NCBI GenBank assembly: GCA_003550325.1
Contig: QKWP01000133.1
Coordinates: 341,992-405,991 of the forward strand
From: Gigaspora rosea
Taxonomy: Eukaryota > Glomeromycota > Glomeromycetes > Diversisporales > Gigasporaceae
DNA length: 64,000 nucleotides
Direction of reading: 5' to 3'
Made by a program: the position numbers and the translations under genes. The notes under the pieces were generated by a model, which saw only the letters and a list, made by a program, of their open reading frames with translations, made no database searches and was not told where the DNA came from. How positions within the stretch are numbered: the stretch's first letter is position 1; the number at the start of each line of letters is the position of its first letter. Positions 23,052 through 34,289 of the stretch are shown piece by piece.

Positions 23052-23640
23052 TGTTGTACCAATTAAAGCTTGAAAAGCCCGCTAAGTAATATAGTGGTAA
23101 CTATGTAGCATAGTAGAAATTGTAAAGTAAGCATAACCCTTATAGAATAAACTTAGTAATTGCTAAGTAATATAGTAGTAGCTAAGTAACGTAGTCAGAA
23201 TTAAACATGTATATAAAGGCCTCAAGTTCTAGACTAGAAGAAAAATTCAGTTCTATTGTTATTTAATAAAGAATTTTCTTATTTAGTATTAAATAAATCA
23301 TTTGACTTTTAACATAAATAAAGAAATTATACTTATCCTTGAATTCAACTTGCAACTTTAATAATACCTATCATAACTCAATTCAACAGACTGAATTGAC
23401 TTTTAAACTTGAATCAGCTTTTATTAAGACTTGAATTCAGTTTAATATAATTCTTCGAAATTATATACATAACTTATATTGGCCTACCAATTGGTCTATA
23501 ATTTATTCTTGCACATGTAGGAAACTCCAAATCTTTTCTGAATTAAACCCACATTGATATCACCTGACTGGGATCAACTCCAATACCCTGGTGAACCCAT
23601 TATTCATTCATATAATATATTATTATTATTATATTGATAT
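23052..23640 (+). mobile_element. Possible solo LTR of a copia-like retrotransposon
   Basis: The region starts tgttgtacc, has a TATA box (gtatataaagg near 23211), an AATAAA-type signal shortly after, and ends at tgatatcagattattg. That end resembles the copia primer-binding site complementary to initiator tRNA (TGGTATCAGAG) with two changes. No gag or pol and no second LTR were found. The boundaries are guesses. Confidence 0.35.
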
Positions 23641-24389
23641 CAGATTATTGATATTCCTGATATTAGCATCACTAGCATCTGTATCTCTATTTATTGTAGT
23701 GATTCAGTAATAGATCATCCCTTCAGTTTCCACTGATTGCATATTCAACTTTAACCAAATCTTCAATACTTATTTATATCTTCTCCTGTACATGGATAGA
23801 GTGTAAATAAGCACTATTATCTATATTGTTTTACTCACTCTTCCAAATCAACTATTACATTATGTACTCAGATCTACAACATGGAATAAAGTTTTAGTAA
23901 AGTGTAAAAATCTGGGTATACAAAATAAATAAAATAGAATAAACCTCCCAATTATCAGACCTATACTCATACAAAAGACTCATAGGTCTAATTATAGATT
24001 TTAAAAACAGTGTAATAAAAAAGATCCAGTCCAGCAGTTTACAATAGTATATTTTTATTCTAGATACATTATAAGTGTTGGCAAATAATTTGTTTATTAG
24101 TAATCATTATATTCTATTGTTATATCATTTATTAATTATAAAATAAATTATATAATACAAGAATGCAATAATTCTCAATCAATAAACTATTTACTAACAT
24201 ATTAGAAATTTTAACTTTTTGACAATAATTTATTTTTAGAGAGCTCACAAGTTTGAGCATATTAAGAATAGGGTGGACAGACTGTAACAATACCCACTCA
24301 AGATCTATAAGCACTGCCAAAAGAAAACTTGACTTCTGCTTTGAACCTCTCAAAAGCAATGTATATGGTGTCAGATTTTGTTTTAGCAT

Positions 24390-25330
24390 TGAAAGGTTAT
24401 CAGGTTTGAAAACATTATAGACTTATTGTTAAATCTCTCAAAACTGATCTTGTCAAATATGATATAAATTTAATTTACCATCTTCATTTCTGCTATATAA
24501 ATCTAATAGTTTATAGTATTTTCAAACCTGTTAACTTTTAATACTAAAAAAAACCTGTTTATCATATATATCAGTTTTGAGAAGTTTGACAGTATTAAAT
24601 TTATATAGTATAAAAGAGTTGTAGATTAAATTTTTTATTAGAATTAAAAAAATTATCAGTTTTGACAATATCAGTTTTTGGAGGTTCAATAGTAAAACAA
24701 TTACAAGGCTAGTGCTAGTTATATATTGTCTTATCAAATTGTTAATTGTGGCAGCTTATGCTGAGATGGCTTATGCTAAGAATTTAAGTTATTTTATTAT
24801 GAAATTATAAAATTTTAGAAGAATTTTCAGGGGTGTTTGTTTTTATAGTTTAGTTAGGGTTTAGGGTTAGGGTTATTAATAAAAGAGTATATGTGGATTT
24901 TAGTAGGTATTATAGATTTAAATAGAGACCCCAGATCTTAGCATAAGCCATCCCAGCATAAGCCGCCACAATAATTGTCAAATCTGATAAAAAATTAATA
25001 TGTCAATTCCATTTTTGCTAAATAAATCTGATAGTTTATAATGTTTTAAACTTGATAACCTCTCAGAATCAGTTCACTATGTATATAGGTTTGGGGTGGT
25101 TCAACAATACTTATATTAGCTAGACATGTATGTTATAATAGAATGTTTGGACAATTAATATTGTCAAGTAGCAAATGTATTAACAAATTATTACTACATT
25201 TACAACTCAATTTTGTTTCAATACTGAAAGATTATCAAGTTTGAATTCATTATAAACTATTAGATTTATATAGCAGAAATGGAGATAGTAAATCAATTTT
25301 TATCAAATTTAACAGAATCATTTTGAAAGA
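24390..25330. repeat. Cluster of related foldback repeats
   Basis: A unit reading ggttatcaggtttgaaaaca, an attatag/ctatta core and tagcagaaatggagatagta recurs in both orientations at about 24395-24540, 25000-25070 and 25215-25290. It flanks the MITE at 24748-24969. No genes. Confidence 0.5.
24748..24969. mobile_element. MITE carrying a telomere-like tract
   Basis: Imperfect terminal repeats of about 34 bp start gtggcagcttatgctgagat and end with the matching complement at 24969. The centre (24853-24875) holds three TTAGGG-like units. Confidence 0.65.
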
Positions 25331-25390
25331 TATAATAGTAAATGATAAAGGATTATATAAAATACTGCCATGGCAATGTATTACTACCCC

Positions 25391-25822
25391 TAATCAACCA
25401 ATTAAACTGCAGGATCAGGTGTAATATGAAATTGAAGTGGTTATGGTTTTTTTTAAAAAATTAACTATACCACCTATAAAACAACTTAGGTAGCTATTCA
25501 CAAAAAATTGTTCACCCCTAAAATTTTGGGCCAACCAAAATTTAAGATCATGAGTAATGTGATAGTCAAAACAAACATTTTATTTTTCTAAGTAAAAAGT
25601 GGTATATAAAACTAAAAACGTGTAATAGTTGGGGTTAGGGTAAGAACAGCATAGAGTAGAATGCTCTATTAGTAAAATTTCATGAAACTATTTTTAATTA
25701 GGCAGCAGAAGGTGGTTTCCTAATTAAAATTAAAGCTATTTGTGTTTTTTTGTAAAAAGATGACTTTGTTTTGAATTTTATATTACACCTGATCCTGAAA
25801 TTCGATTGGCCAATATTACAGA
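25391..25822. mobile_element. Palindromic element with ggatcaggtgtaat ends
   Basis: The left repeat at 25391-25433 and right repeat at 25780-25822 share ggatcaggtgtaatat and neighbouring bases. A second interlocked inverted repeat (cacaaaaaattgttcacc) links 25498-25516 with 25824-25845. The same acacctgatc word occurs at 45069 and in related forms near 52245 and 54640, so this is a dispersed family. Confidence 0.55.
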
Positions 25823-27499
25823 GGTGAACAATTTTTTGTGAGAGGGCAAGGAGCATTCCTATAAAACCATCTCTTGTACTCTAACAAAAAAAATTTTCTT
25901 ACAATATGTTGGGTTAGAACTTCTTTGCTAAAATGTGCTACCCCAACTCTAACCTAACCCTCACCCTAACCCTAAACTAACAAACTGATTTATTGTTTTG
26001 ATTTCACATATACCAGATCTTATTTAATGTGCACATATCGCTACAGCTATATTTTACTAGATTTAATGATAAAAGCTAAAGTAACTCGAATAAAATAAAT
26101 AAATAGTTAATATTCTGATTATCAACATGTAATAAGGATGTCTAACTACTTTATTTAAGTAATTGTAAATGGTAAATCCGATATTCACTTCACAATCACG
26201 CTAATTACAGTATATAACCCAGATTGATTAATAATTAATATGGATTTTCTGTCACCAAATCTCAGTTTTTTTTTCGAAGCACCCAAATAAAAAGTTTGCA
26301 AAGTAAAAACCTAGCCTCTAGAGAATTAAGTGTTCTTATAGCTTCAATAGTACAATAAAATTTCACATATATTGTGAAATATTAAAGTGAAATGCAAACC
26401 AGAACATGAAAAATTACAGTTATGTCAAATTTAATAAAAAAAATCAAGCTACTACTGTAAATTGCTATGTAAACTACCTGGTAGTTATAAACCAAAAATA
26501 GAAAGAACAGGTTTATGCAGGTTTTTTCCTCAAAACAGCCAATAGAATTGCGATAAACTTGAAATAGACCCAGTATAAATCAAAGGGGATACTGATCAAG
26601 GGGGGTATTTTCTACAGTAATTTACGGTACTAATGCATTAACTTGTGAAATTGTTATATATATCACTCTATATTATATGATCGTCAAATAGAGAGCTTTT
26701 ATTAGTTAACTGTATTAAAAAAATTTACAATCCTCACTTTACTGACCAAGCTGTTATTTAAACCAATTATAAAAATTGCATGGCCTTAATACAAATCTTT
26801 ATCTGTTCTGCTATAAATCATAATATGAAATTGATAAAATTTTGATAATTTCACTACGATATGATATAGCATACACTATTCTAACTCCCTTTAAACAACT
26901 CATGCGCCTAGTTCTCAATGTATATATAATTATCGGTGAGTTCAATTGCGATTACTTGCTAATCACATTGAGAATGACGTTATTTGTCTTACAAGTTTGC
27001 GTTTGGTGCAATCTTAATCCATTATTATCATTATTATCATTATTATCGGTGGCTCGATGAACAAGTCCTATCTATAATATTATCTAATTGTTACTTATTA
27101 AAATCTGATAAATTTATTAAATTCACCAAACTTTAGTATTATATGGCGAAATGTTATTTAAAAAAAACTTGAATATATATGCAATTATTCGAAAACAACA
27201 TTCGCAAAGAATTTTATTAAAAATTAACAGGGCGCAAGAAAATCCATTAATAATTAATTTCTGAAAAAAAAGAAATAAAAATTTTATTTAGCAAGACAGT
27301 TTTAATCTCATGAAATATTTCGTCCAATGAGAGATAAACGTTTCATCCGTCAAATAGGAATTGTCGAGGAAATTAGTAAATCCTACAACTACATTTATTC
27401 GTTGTTTTTAACAATTAAACTTGTATTAGATAGCGATTTTATATATATAATTAACTCGACTATTGCATTAATGATTAATGTAATAATTTGTGATGATTA

Positions 27500-28439
27500 T
27501 CGCGGTTTACAAATACTGATGTGACCTTTGATCAAATTTGATACTCAACAATCAACTGATTGTTGTCCGATTGCGCGATTGTAAAAGATTATAAAGCGCG
27601 TTTTTTTGCCAAAGATTCAATATTAATATATTATTTTCATAAAACGTGTCAGCATATCTTGCATGTTGACAAGGGTCAACAGATCGAAAAGACAGGGAGC
27701 ATTGGTCAGGGGACATACTACACGTGGGGCCCGGTTACCCGCAGCAAGAATCGATCGGTAAATGAAATCAAGTCAGATCATAAATTCATGGAAATCAAAA
27801 GGACAAGGAGGAACATATGACACGTGCCCGACCCGGCCCAGTTACACGCATCAAGAATCGGTCGGTGAATGAAATCATAAATTCATGCAAAATCGAAAAG
27901 CCACCAAACGAACTAATATATAAAGATCGATGAAAAGAATCAATTTCCACACGCTCTCTCTCACAAGAACCCAATTCAGTTAACTTGCATTTTCTCGACC
28001 CAGCCCTTCCCACCCACACTGTAGTCTCCTGATTCTGCCATTTTCCTATTTAACAGCCGGCTTGCTTCGAGCAGGCGGGAAACCACCGGCTGATGCTGCT
28101 TCTCACTCGCTCTACTGTTACGATGATACCTGGCGCAATCTCACTTGCTAATCTTCCGGGAGCATATCATCGTTTCAGTTCAAATTACTTAAAATTACTA
28201 ATTACTTAAAATTACCAATTCAATGTATTCTGCGGACTTAAAGTCCTTTAATTAAATTCATTTCCGGCACCTTTGGCTGTCCGGAATGATTCCAATCACA
28301 TGACCAAGCGCAGCTATGCTTTTCGATGCTCATTAATAATCATCGTACAATCGCACAACTGGACAACAATCAGGTGATTGTCAAGTGATTTATTCGATGT
28401 ATTAGTTTGCAGAAAGTCACATCAATTTGCAAACCGCGA
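27500..28439. mobile_element. 940-bp TIR element with GC-richer core
   Basis: The outer ends tcgcggttt(a/g)caaat...gatgtgac are inverted and flanked by TA (27498-27499 and 28440-28441). A second inverted block (27548-27583 with 28345-28384) extends the arms to about 90 bp. The core contains a direct repeat with cgatcggtaaatgaaatc (near 27752 and 27858), a TATA-like atatataaag at about 27918, and a small hairpin agccgg...ccggct near 28055-28090. No protein is convincing. It might encode a non-coding transcript, or be a deleted relative of a larger DNA transposon. Confidence 0.6.
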
Positions 28440-28445
28440 TAAACG

Positions 28446-29370
28446 AAATACTGACATATTATAACTTAAAAGCATTAACAATATTGAATGACTTTGTATT
28501 TGCTGTTTGCTTTTGGCATATAATGTAGTAATATTGTTCAATTAATACTTAACGTTTGTGAAATTTATAATTTAAGATTTCAATGATATCATACTACTGT
28601 ACTATACTACTGTATTATTCAATAATATTATGCCTACAAATTACTACATAACTGAATTGTACAATTATAGAGTTCTTTTATTTAATAAAGTTAATTTGAT
28701 TAATATCATTTGGTTAAATATTTGTATCTTAACAACTTGTATCTTAACAATTTGTATCTTAACAACTTGTGATTTAATATTCTAACAATGAGTGCTTAAA
28801 ATTAACTAACAAAATAAATGACGCATTTCGAATGTAGGTAAGAATTTTTAAATAGCATTTTTACTATGTGGAATTATAAATCAGAAAAATAAATATGATT
28901 CTCTGATTTTAATTTTGACACTCTTAATATGGAGATGTGACAAAATGAATAATAAAAAGTCAGTTAATACGGTATTACTATCGATTAACTATGTTTTTCA
29001 CTTGTTTAAAACAGATGATTATTATTCGAATAATTATTTCTAGTTTATGTTATAAATTTACTGTATAGTACCATATAAAAGCCACAAAAAATTAGGGATT
29101 TTTTGATGTCAAGAAAAATGTTTGCTTAGATTTATAGTAATAAAACATAATACCAAAGCTAAATATGAACGATGATTCAAAAATCGAGGGACTGCTTTTA
29201 TTCAGAAGTTATTTATAATCGGTAAGATGCAGTATATGAAATCATTAAAAAAATACGCATCCTTTAAAAAACTATATACAAAATTTTATTAATATACCTG
29301 CTTTTGATATGAAGTGATTCTCATATTTACCCATAAATTTATATATTCTTAATGCTATAATGTTAGTTGG
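28446..29370. other. Diverged extra copy of kinase 5' flank sequence, no gene
   Basis: About 28465-28830 resembles 5245-5500 upstream of gene A, sharing tttgcttttgrcat and atcttaacaacttgtgat. It includes a 20-bp unit tandemly repeated three times (about 28722-28768, ttgtatcttaacaactt). No open frame. Confidence 0.45.
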
Positions 29371-29379
29371 ATCGATTTT

Positions 29380-30475
29380 TAATATTTCTTTAAGTCATTA
29401 ACTGTAAAGTGATTCATTATATTATACATGTCAATCCTCGATTAATTAATGCTGTAGTATTGCTTGGAACGATTTTTTTTATTTTTTATTTTTTTTTTAT
29501 AATTCCCTATGGAGACGCTCAGAGGCGTTCTTTTTTGAACGATTTTAATGACTTTTTATAGTCATTAAGCGATTATTCATAGATGCACATATATTGATAC
29601 ACTAATCCTCGATTGTTCAATGCTACAGCATTAATTGGCATGATTTCTAATGATTCAGTACTATCAATGAGAGATTCATCATATTTTCTCATTTTAAAAT
29701 AAGTTTGCCTACGTAAATGTAATGCCCAAGCAAATCCGGCCGCATTTCCAAAGATTTATTTAATCCGCTAGTGATTCTTCATATTTGCTTGTCTCTTAAA
29801 AATTTTTCCACATACGCTTAACATAATATTTGGTTGTATATTTTAATGACTATTTATATCTGCAAGTGACTCTACATATTTTCCTTGCTTTAATAAAAAT
29901 TCCACGGACATAATTTTTTTAAATCATTTGAATCAATATCTGATTTATTTACAATTGCAAATATTTCATTTAAAGCTGCACTCGATGCTATAGGAACAAC
30001 TAGTGTAAGCGCATCTCCTGGTTCGTTTTTTGAAGATATATTTAAATCATCAAATGGTCACTAAGTTTATTTAAGATTTGATATGCCATTCCACAAATAC
30101 ATAATGCTGTAGCATTATCTGGTCAAATTTCTATTGATTTATTTAAATCATAATCCTCCTTATTAATGAATATTTAAATCTTTAATGTTTCGTCATATCT
30201 AAATAGCATTTGTATAGACTGACCCTCGATTACATAATACATCTGGATCGTTTGGATTAATTTCTAACAAGTGCTAAAGTTTGTAACTGATTTCTCAAAT
30301 TTGACATCGCTAATCAATACTTACCGTCACTTAGTCTAATTCCTAATGATTTAATAAAATCTGTAAGTGATTCAATGCTTTAGTATTATTTGAATTGAGT
30401 TCTAATAATTCATTCAAATGCATTAATGCTTCTTCATAATCGCTTATTTTAAGATCGGGAATTGAGTGATAAATT
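29380..30475 (-). pseudogene. Decayed TPR gene, copy 2
   Basis: Minus-strand fragments match copy 1 at 7190-8210: SDYEEALMHLNELLELNSNN near 30430, a WALHLR-type unit near 29720 and a partial unit near 29620. Several frameshifts and stops are present, and a retroposed insert lies at 29477-29536. Not functional. Confidence 0.75.
29477..29536 (-). mobile_element. Short retroposed insert with poly(A) tail
   Basis: Direct repeats gaacgatttt at 29467-29476 and 29537-29546 flank 60 bp. Read on the minus strand this is gcctctgagcgtctccatag, a short link and an A-rich tail. Copy 1 has the empty site (ggatcgatttttaatgac near 7190). It shares gcgtcyccatag with the insert at 19185. Confidence 0.75.
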
Positions 30476-30480
30476 CTGAA

Positions 30481-30938
30481 ATAGCGATTGGTACCCGGTC
30501 AAAAAAACGTTACTCAGTTAACCGGCGAGTAAACCCGCGAGTTACTCGGGTAATCAACAGATATACCCAGGTATAAAACCTTATTCGTTATACCCGAGCA
30601 AGCTGTTATGTGACTTGATACAAGAATTATTGTAGCCAAATTCTATATTTGCTCGAGTTTTTGTTCATGTAAAAATTCATATCATTATATTATAAAATCT
30701 GTTCAGTGACATATAACAAGTAATTTAAGTTATGATATATAAAGCCTTGTATTTGATGACACCTATTAGTTACAAATCATTATTGATATCTGATTACCCG
30801 GGATATTCCTATTTGGTATTACTTGGTGAATCTACCCGGGTATTACTCGGGTGAATCTACCCGGGTAGCTCTAGTTATTACCCGGTTAACCGGTTAACCG
30901 CGGGTAACTCGGGTAATACCCGACCGGGTATAATCTCT
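30481..30938. mobile_element. hAT-type MITE, 458 bp
   Basis: Flanked by 8-bp direct repeats attctgaa (30473-30480 and 30939-30946). The paralogous empty site with a single copy is at 8175-8182. The ends share acccggtc in inverted orientation. The element is visibly richer in G+C (repeated acccgggta/ttaaccgg words) than its surroundings. No transposase. Confidence 0.85.
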
Positions 30939-32106
30939 ATTCTGAAACGGAATAGTTTACTGAATTAGAATAGATTTCATATTTTTGACTTTGTTTTACG
31001 CACGTTTATTAAACACCTGGTTGAATTTTAGAACTCGGATTAATGTGGACGAGTAGAACCACGTGTTGAACCATAGGTAAAGATGTGATTTATATCCAGA
31101 TATAAATTAAGCTATTTACGTTCAATAAAAGTGAACTTCTGATTTAATTCAAAATCCTCTTCTAGGTTTCTAATTTTAATAAATGGAATACGCACAATTC
31201 ATCACAATATAATGCCTATTTAATTTATAAACAATGCTAGCTAATTTTATATAGTTAAATTACACGAATAAAAATTAAACAATGGTGAATAGCAGATTTA
31301 AGGGACCGATTAATAAATAATTACTATATTCACAGGCTAAATAAAATGAGATGTGAGTAGCTCATCTAAATATAGCAATTCAAATAATAAAAGTGATTAG
31401 AAAAAAATTAAATGAATAATATTGTAGTATAGTGTTCAAACGATATAATAATTAAATGAGAAGTAACTTAAAATACTTCTATTTAATGGTTTCAGAATAA
31501 TAAGTATTCTTCAGTAGAGTTTTGACTGTGTAGAATTACGCAACTCCAAAGAATGAATAAGTCTTTTAATTGAATCTGAATACTTTTGATTAATACGTCT
31601 ATCAGATCAATGTGGGATAGAATACCTATTCTAATACATCAATTGTCAAACAATCATGTATATTTCTCTACTAATCAATATAAATAGAAAAAAGTTTTGA
31701 TATACTTTAATTTTTCAAGTAATAACTAACTTATCTTGATTTATGACACGAATAAAGAAAAAAATATGAATAAAATATAAATATCATGAAAATGGTATTT
31801 TTAGTAAAGTTATTAATAAGACAGAACGTTGTAGGCAAATGATCACATGGGTATTTGCCAGTGCCGAGGTTGACACTAGGGCTAGTCACTTTCTGTAGCG
31901 GTGGATCCCAAATTCTGCCTGCTTTACATTTCGATTTATGCAAATTATACGATAAATTTTTCGAATTACGCTGCAACTTATGCGATTCAGGCACAAATAT
32001 GCGAAAATATGCGATCATTAGGTTTGTAAAATTGCCATAATTTCATGAATATATAATAATGTATAATCGATAAAGTATGTATAGTTGAAATTGAGATGGG
32101 TAGTTT

Positions 32107-32292
32107 CAAGAACAGTGAACCCAGTGATATCTTCAGGATCATCACTTCACATGATTAATAATTCGGTCTAAGTTAGGGTTAGTGTTAGGTTGGTGATAAT
32201 ATAGTTTAGGCCAATTTTGTTAGTGCTAGTAAACAAATGACATAATTGCATGATTTAACATGATGCGATGACCACTAGGTTCACTGTTCTTG
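32107..32292. mobile_element. MITE with 20-bp terminal repeats
   Basis: caagaacagtgaacccagtg at 32107-32126 and its complement with one mismatch at 32273-32292. It is 186 bp, non-coding, and contains a ttagggttag word. Confidence 0.75.
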
Positions 32293-32384
32293 TGTCCCCG
32301 AAAAAGATGTCAATGGACATAGCCCATTGGTATCTGCTAAGCCTCATTTTTGGTCCATTGGCCTAGAAGGCCACTATCTATATG

Positions 32385-32499
32385 TAGGGTTGTTAATGGT
32401 GCACTCCAGTCAATAATAAAACATATAACCCACTCCGGAGCACTCCAGAAGGGGGTTATATGTTTTATTGATGCCTGTGGTACTCCATTAACAACCCTA
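32385..32499. mobile_element. hAT-type MITE, 115 bp, nearly palindromic
   Basis: Perfect 15-bp ends (tagggttgttaatgg) and identical 8-bp target duplications tctatatg at 32377-32384 and 32500-32507. The arms continue almost to the centre. It lies about 400 bp upstream of the F-box/LRR gene and could affect its promoter. Confidence 0.9.
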
Positions 32500-32907
32500 T
32501 CTATATGTAAAATCGCGTTCCGGTCATTTTTATGTGGTTTTTTAAGGCCGATTTAAACACTAAATATAGTCTAAAATTAAGCTGTCACGATAATATTTTA
32601 ATCCGTAGTACAATCATGCATATGTTTATATACTATCTAACCGAAAACCCGATTACGCATTATGAGGTAAGGAAAACGAGAGATAATGTAATGTAAAAAT
32701 GGGAATTCGCTATTGTAATAATAAAGTAGGTACTAACTTTGACAACATAATGTAGTAATGATCTACGTAAAATGAAGTAATAAAATAATACTAATAAAAT
32801 TTAGCATATGACTCCCCGCCCCTAATACAACGTTTCACAGCATTTCGAAATAACGATCAATAAATCGGAGTAAAGATCTTTTTATACCGACGATAAATTC
32901 TTTCAAA

Positions 32908-34281
32908 ATGATAACATTACCGAATGAATGTCTTTTAGAAATCTTTAATAACTTTCGAACTTATGACGGAAGCTTACTTTATGGAATCTTATTTTCTTGC
33001 CTTCTTGTAAATCGTCAATGGTGTAGAATTATTGTACCAATATTATGGAGCAAACCAGTTTTATATGATAAAAGATTTATTCAAACATGTCTTTTATCAT
33101 TAAATGCCGAAGAACAAGCTTTATTAATCCCTTTTAATATAATCCTTCCCAATAATTCAACATCCTTATTTGAATATACAAGTTATATAAGTCATATACT
33201 TATTTCATATACTCATTTTCCGGATGATTTAAGTTTTGGAATCAAGAATTGGCTTGAAAAGGATTTTCCTACCTCTGTAGATGTCCCTATAAATGCACCC
33301 ATAGATGCTATTAAATGTTCTATAACTGCAATGCTTCTACGAATAAATAAGAGGCTTAAATATTTGGAAGTTTTTGGAATTATTTATAATAAAACGATGG
33401 TCATAGAAAATATTTGTAAAAATAATATTCTTATTTATTTAAGCCTTCAATCTAATAATCTTGGATCGAATGGTGGGAAGGCAATAGCAAATGCTCTTCA
33501 TATAAACACCTCTTTGACGTCTTTAGATCTTAAACATAATCAAATTGGTTCTGAGGGTGGTAAAGCAATAGCGGAGGCTCTTCATATAAACACGACTTTA
33601 ACTTCTTTAGACCTTAGTTACAATCAACTTTGTTTTGAGGGTGTAAAAGCAATAGCAAAAGCACTTTATGTAAATACTACTTTAAAATCTTTAAATATTG
33701 AATATAATCAACTCTGTTCCGAGAGTGGAAAAGCATTTGCAGATGCTCTTTGTATAAACACCACTTTAACTTCTTTAAATATTGGATCTAATCAACTTGG
33801 TTCTGAGGGTGGAAAAGCAATAGCAGAGGCACTTTATAAAAACACCACTTTAACTTTTTTAAATATTAAATTTAATCAACTCAATTCAGAGGGTGGGATA
33901 GCAATGGCAGAGGCACTTTATAAAAATACAGTTCTAAATTCTTTAAATATTAGCTATAATCAACTTGGCTCCGAGAGTGGAAAAGCAATAGCAAAAGCAC
34001 TTTGCACAAACACCACTCTAAATTCTTTAAATATTGGAGCAAATCAACTTGGTTCTGCAGGTGAAACAGCATTTGCGGAGGCTCTTCTTGCAAACACTAA
34101 TATAACTACCTTAAATATTAGTGATTATTTCTTCGACAATGATTCTCCTTACATTTATCCTTACATTTATTTTCCTGAGAATTCCACTTATTTTTTCCCT
34201 CCCTCGGATGTGGTGGTATATCCCTTTGCATATACCCCAGTATTTCTTAATACCGAGTTAAATGAAAATCGTTTGCCATGA
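32908..34281 (+). CDS. F-box protein with NLRC3-like leucine-rich repeats
   Basis: Single-exon 457-residue protein. Residues 1-50 (LPNECLLEIFNNF...SCLLVNRQWCRIIVPILW) match the F-box, which in known proteins binds Skp1 in SCF ubiquitin ligases. From about residue 172 there are eight 28-residue ribonuclease-inhibitor-type repeats of the form NTTLTSLNIxxNQLGSEGGKAIAEAL, followed by a partial ninth and a Tyr/Phe/Pro-rich tail of about 45 residues. The repeats likely bind a substrate for ubiquitylation; the target is unknown. The ATG follows tttcaaa and is the first Met before the F-box. Such genes are highly expanded in Glomeromycotina. No damage is visible. Confidence 0.92.
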   Translation: MITLPNECLLEIFNNFRTYDGSLLYGILFSCLLVNRQWCRIIVPILWSKPVLYDKRFIQTCLLSLNAEEQALLIPFNIILPNNSTSLFEYTSYISHILISYTHFPDDLSFGIKNWLEKDFPTSVDVPINAPIDAIKCSITAMLLRINKRLKYLEVFGIIYNKTMVIENICKNNILIYLSLQSNNLGSNGGKAIANALHINTSLTSLDLKHNQIGSEGGKAIAEALHINTTLTSLDLSYNQLCFEGVKAIAKALYVNTTLKSLNIEYNQLCSESGKAFADALCINTTLTSLNIGSNQLGSEGGKAIAEALYKNTTLTFLNIKFNQLNSEGGIAMAEALYKNTVLNSLNISYNQLGSESGKAIAKALCTNTTLNSLNIGANQLGSAGETAFAEALLANTNITTLNISDYFFDNDSPYIYPYIYFPENSTYFFPPSDVVVYPFAYTPVFLNTELNENRLP

Positions 34282-34289
34282 TCAAAATA

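Larger units (their letters stand above)
18813..26904. mobile_element. About 8.1 kb of repeat DNA interrupting the duplicated segment
   Basis: The duplicated flank breaks at about 18812 and resumes at about 26905, whereas copy 1 is continuous at 6385-6410. The interval therefore entered copy 2 or was lost from copy 1. It holds pogo-like MITEs, a 90-bp satellite, hairpins, an LTR-like region and telomere-like tracts, and no intact gene. No matching terminal repeats or target duplication were seen at its two ends, so the mechanism is unknown. Confidence 0.6.
26905..31840. repeat. Segmental duplication, copy 2 (right part)
   Basis: Collinear with 6405-9055 but enlarged by insertions: an element at 27500-28439, extra flank-like DNA at 28446-29370, a retroposed insert at 29477-29536 and a hAT MITE at 30481-30938. 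Homology ends near the word cattaataa...gtaggc at about 31840. Confidence 0.75.

Noticed and set aside
27560..28019. Open frames of 74-86 codons in the TIR element
   Set aside because: They overlap on both strands, have no domain or splice context, and cross the element's internal direct repeat.
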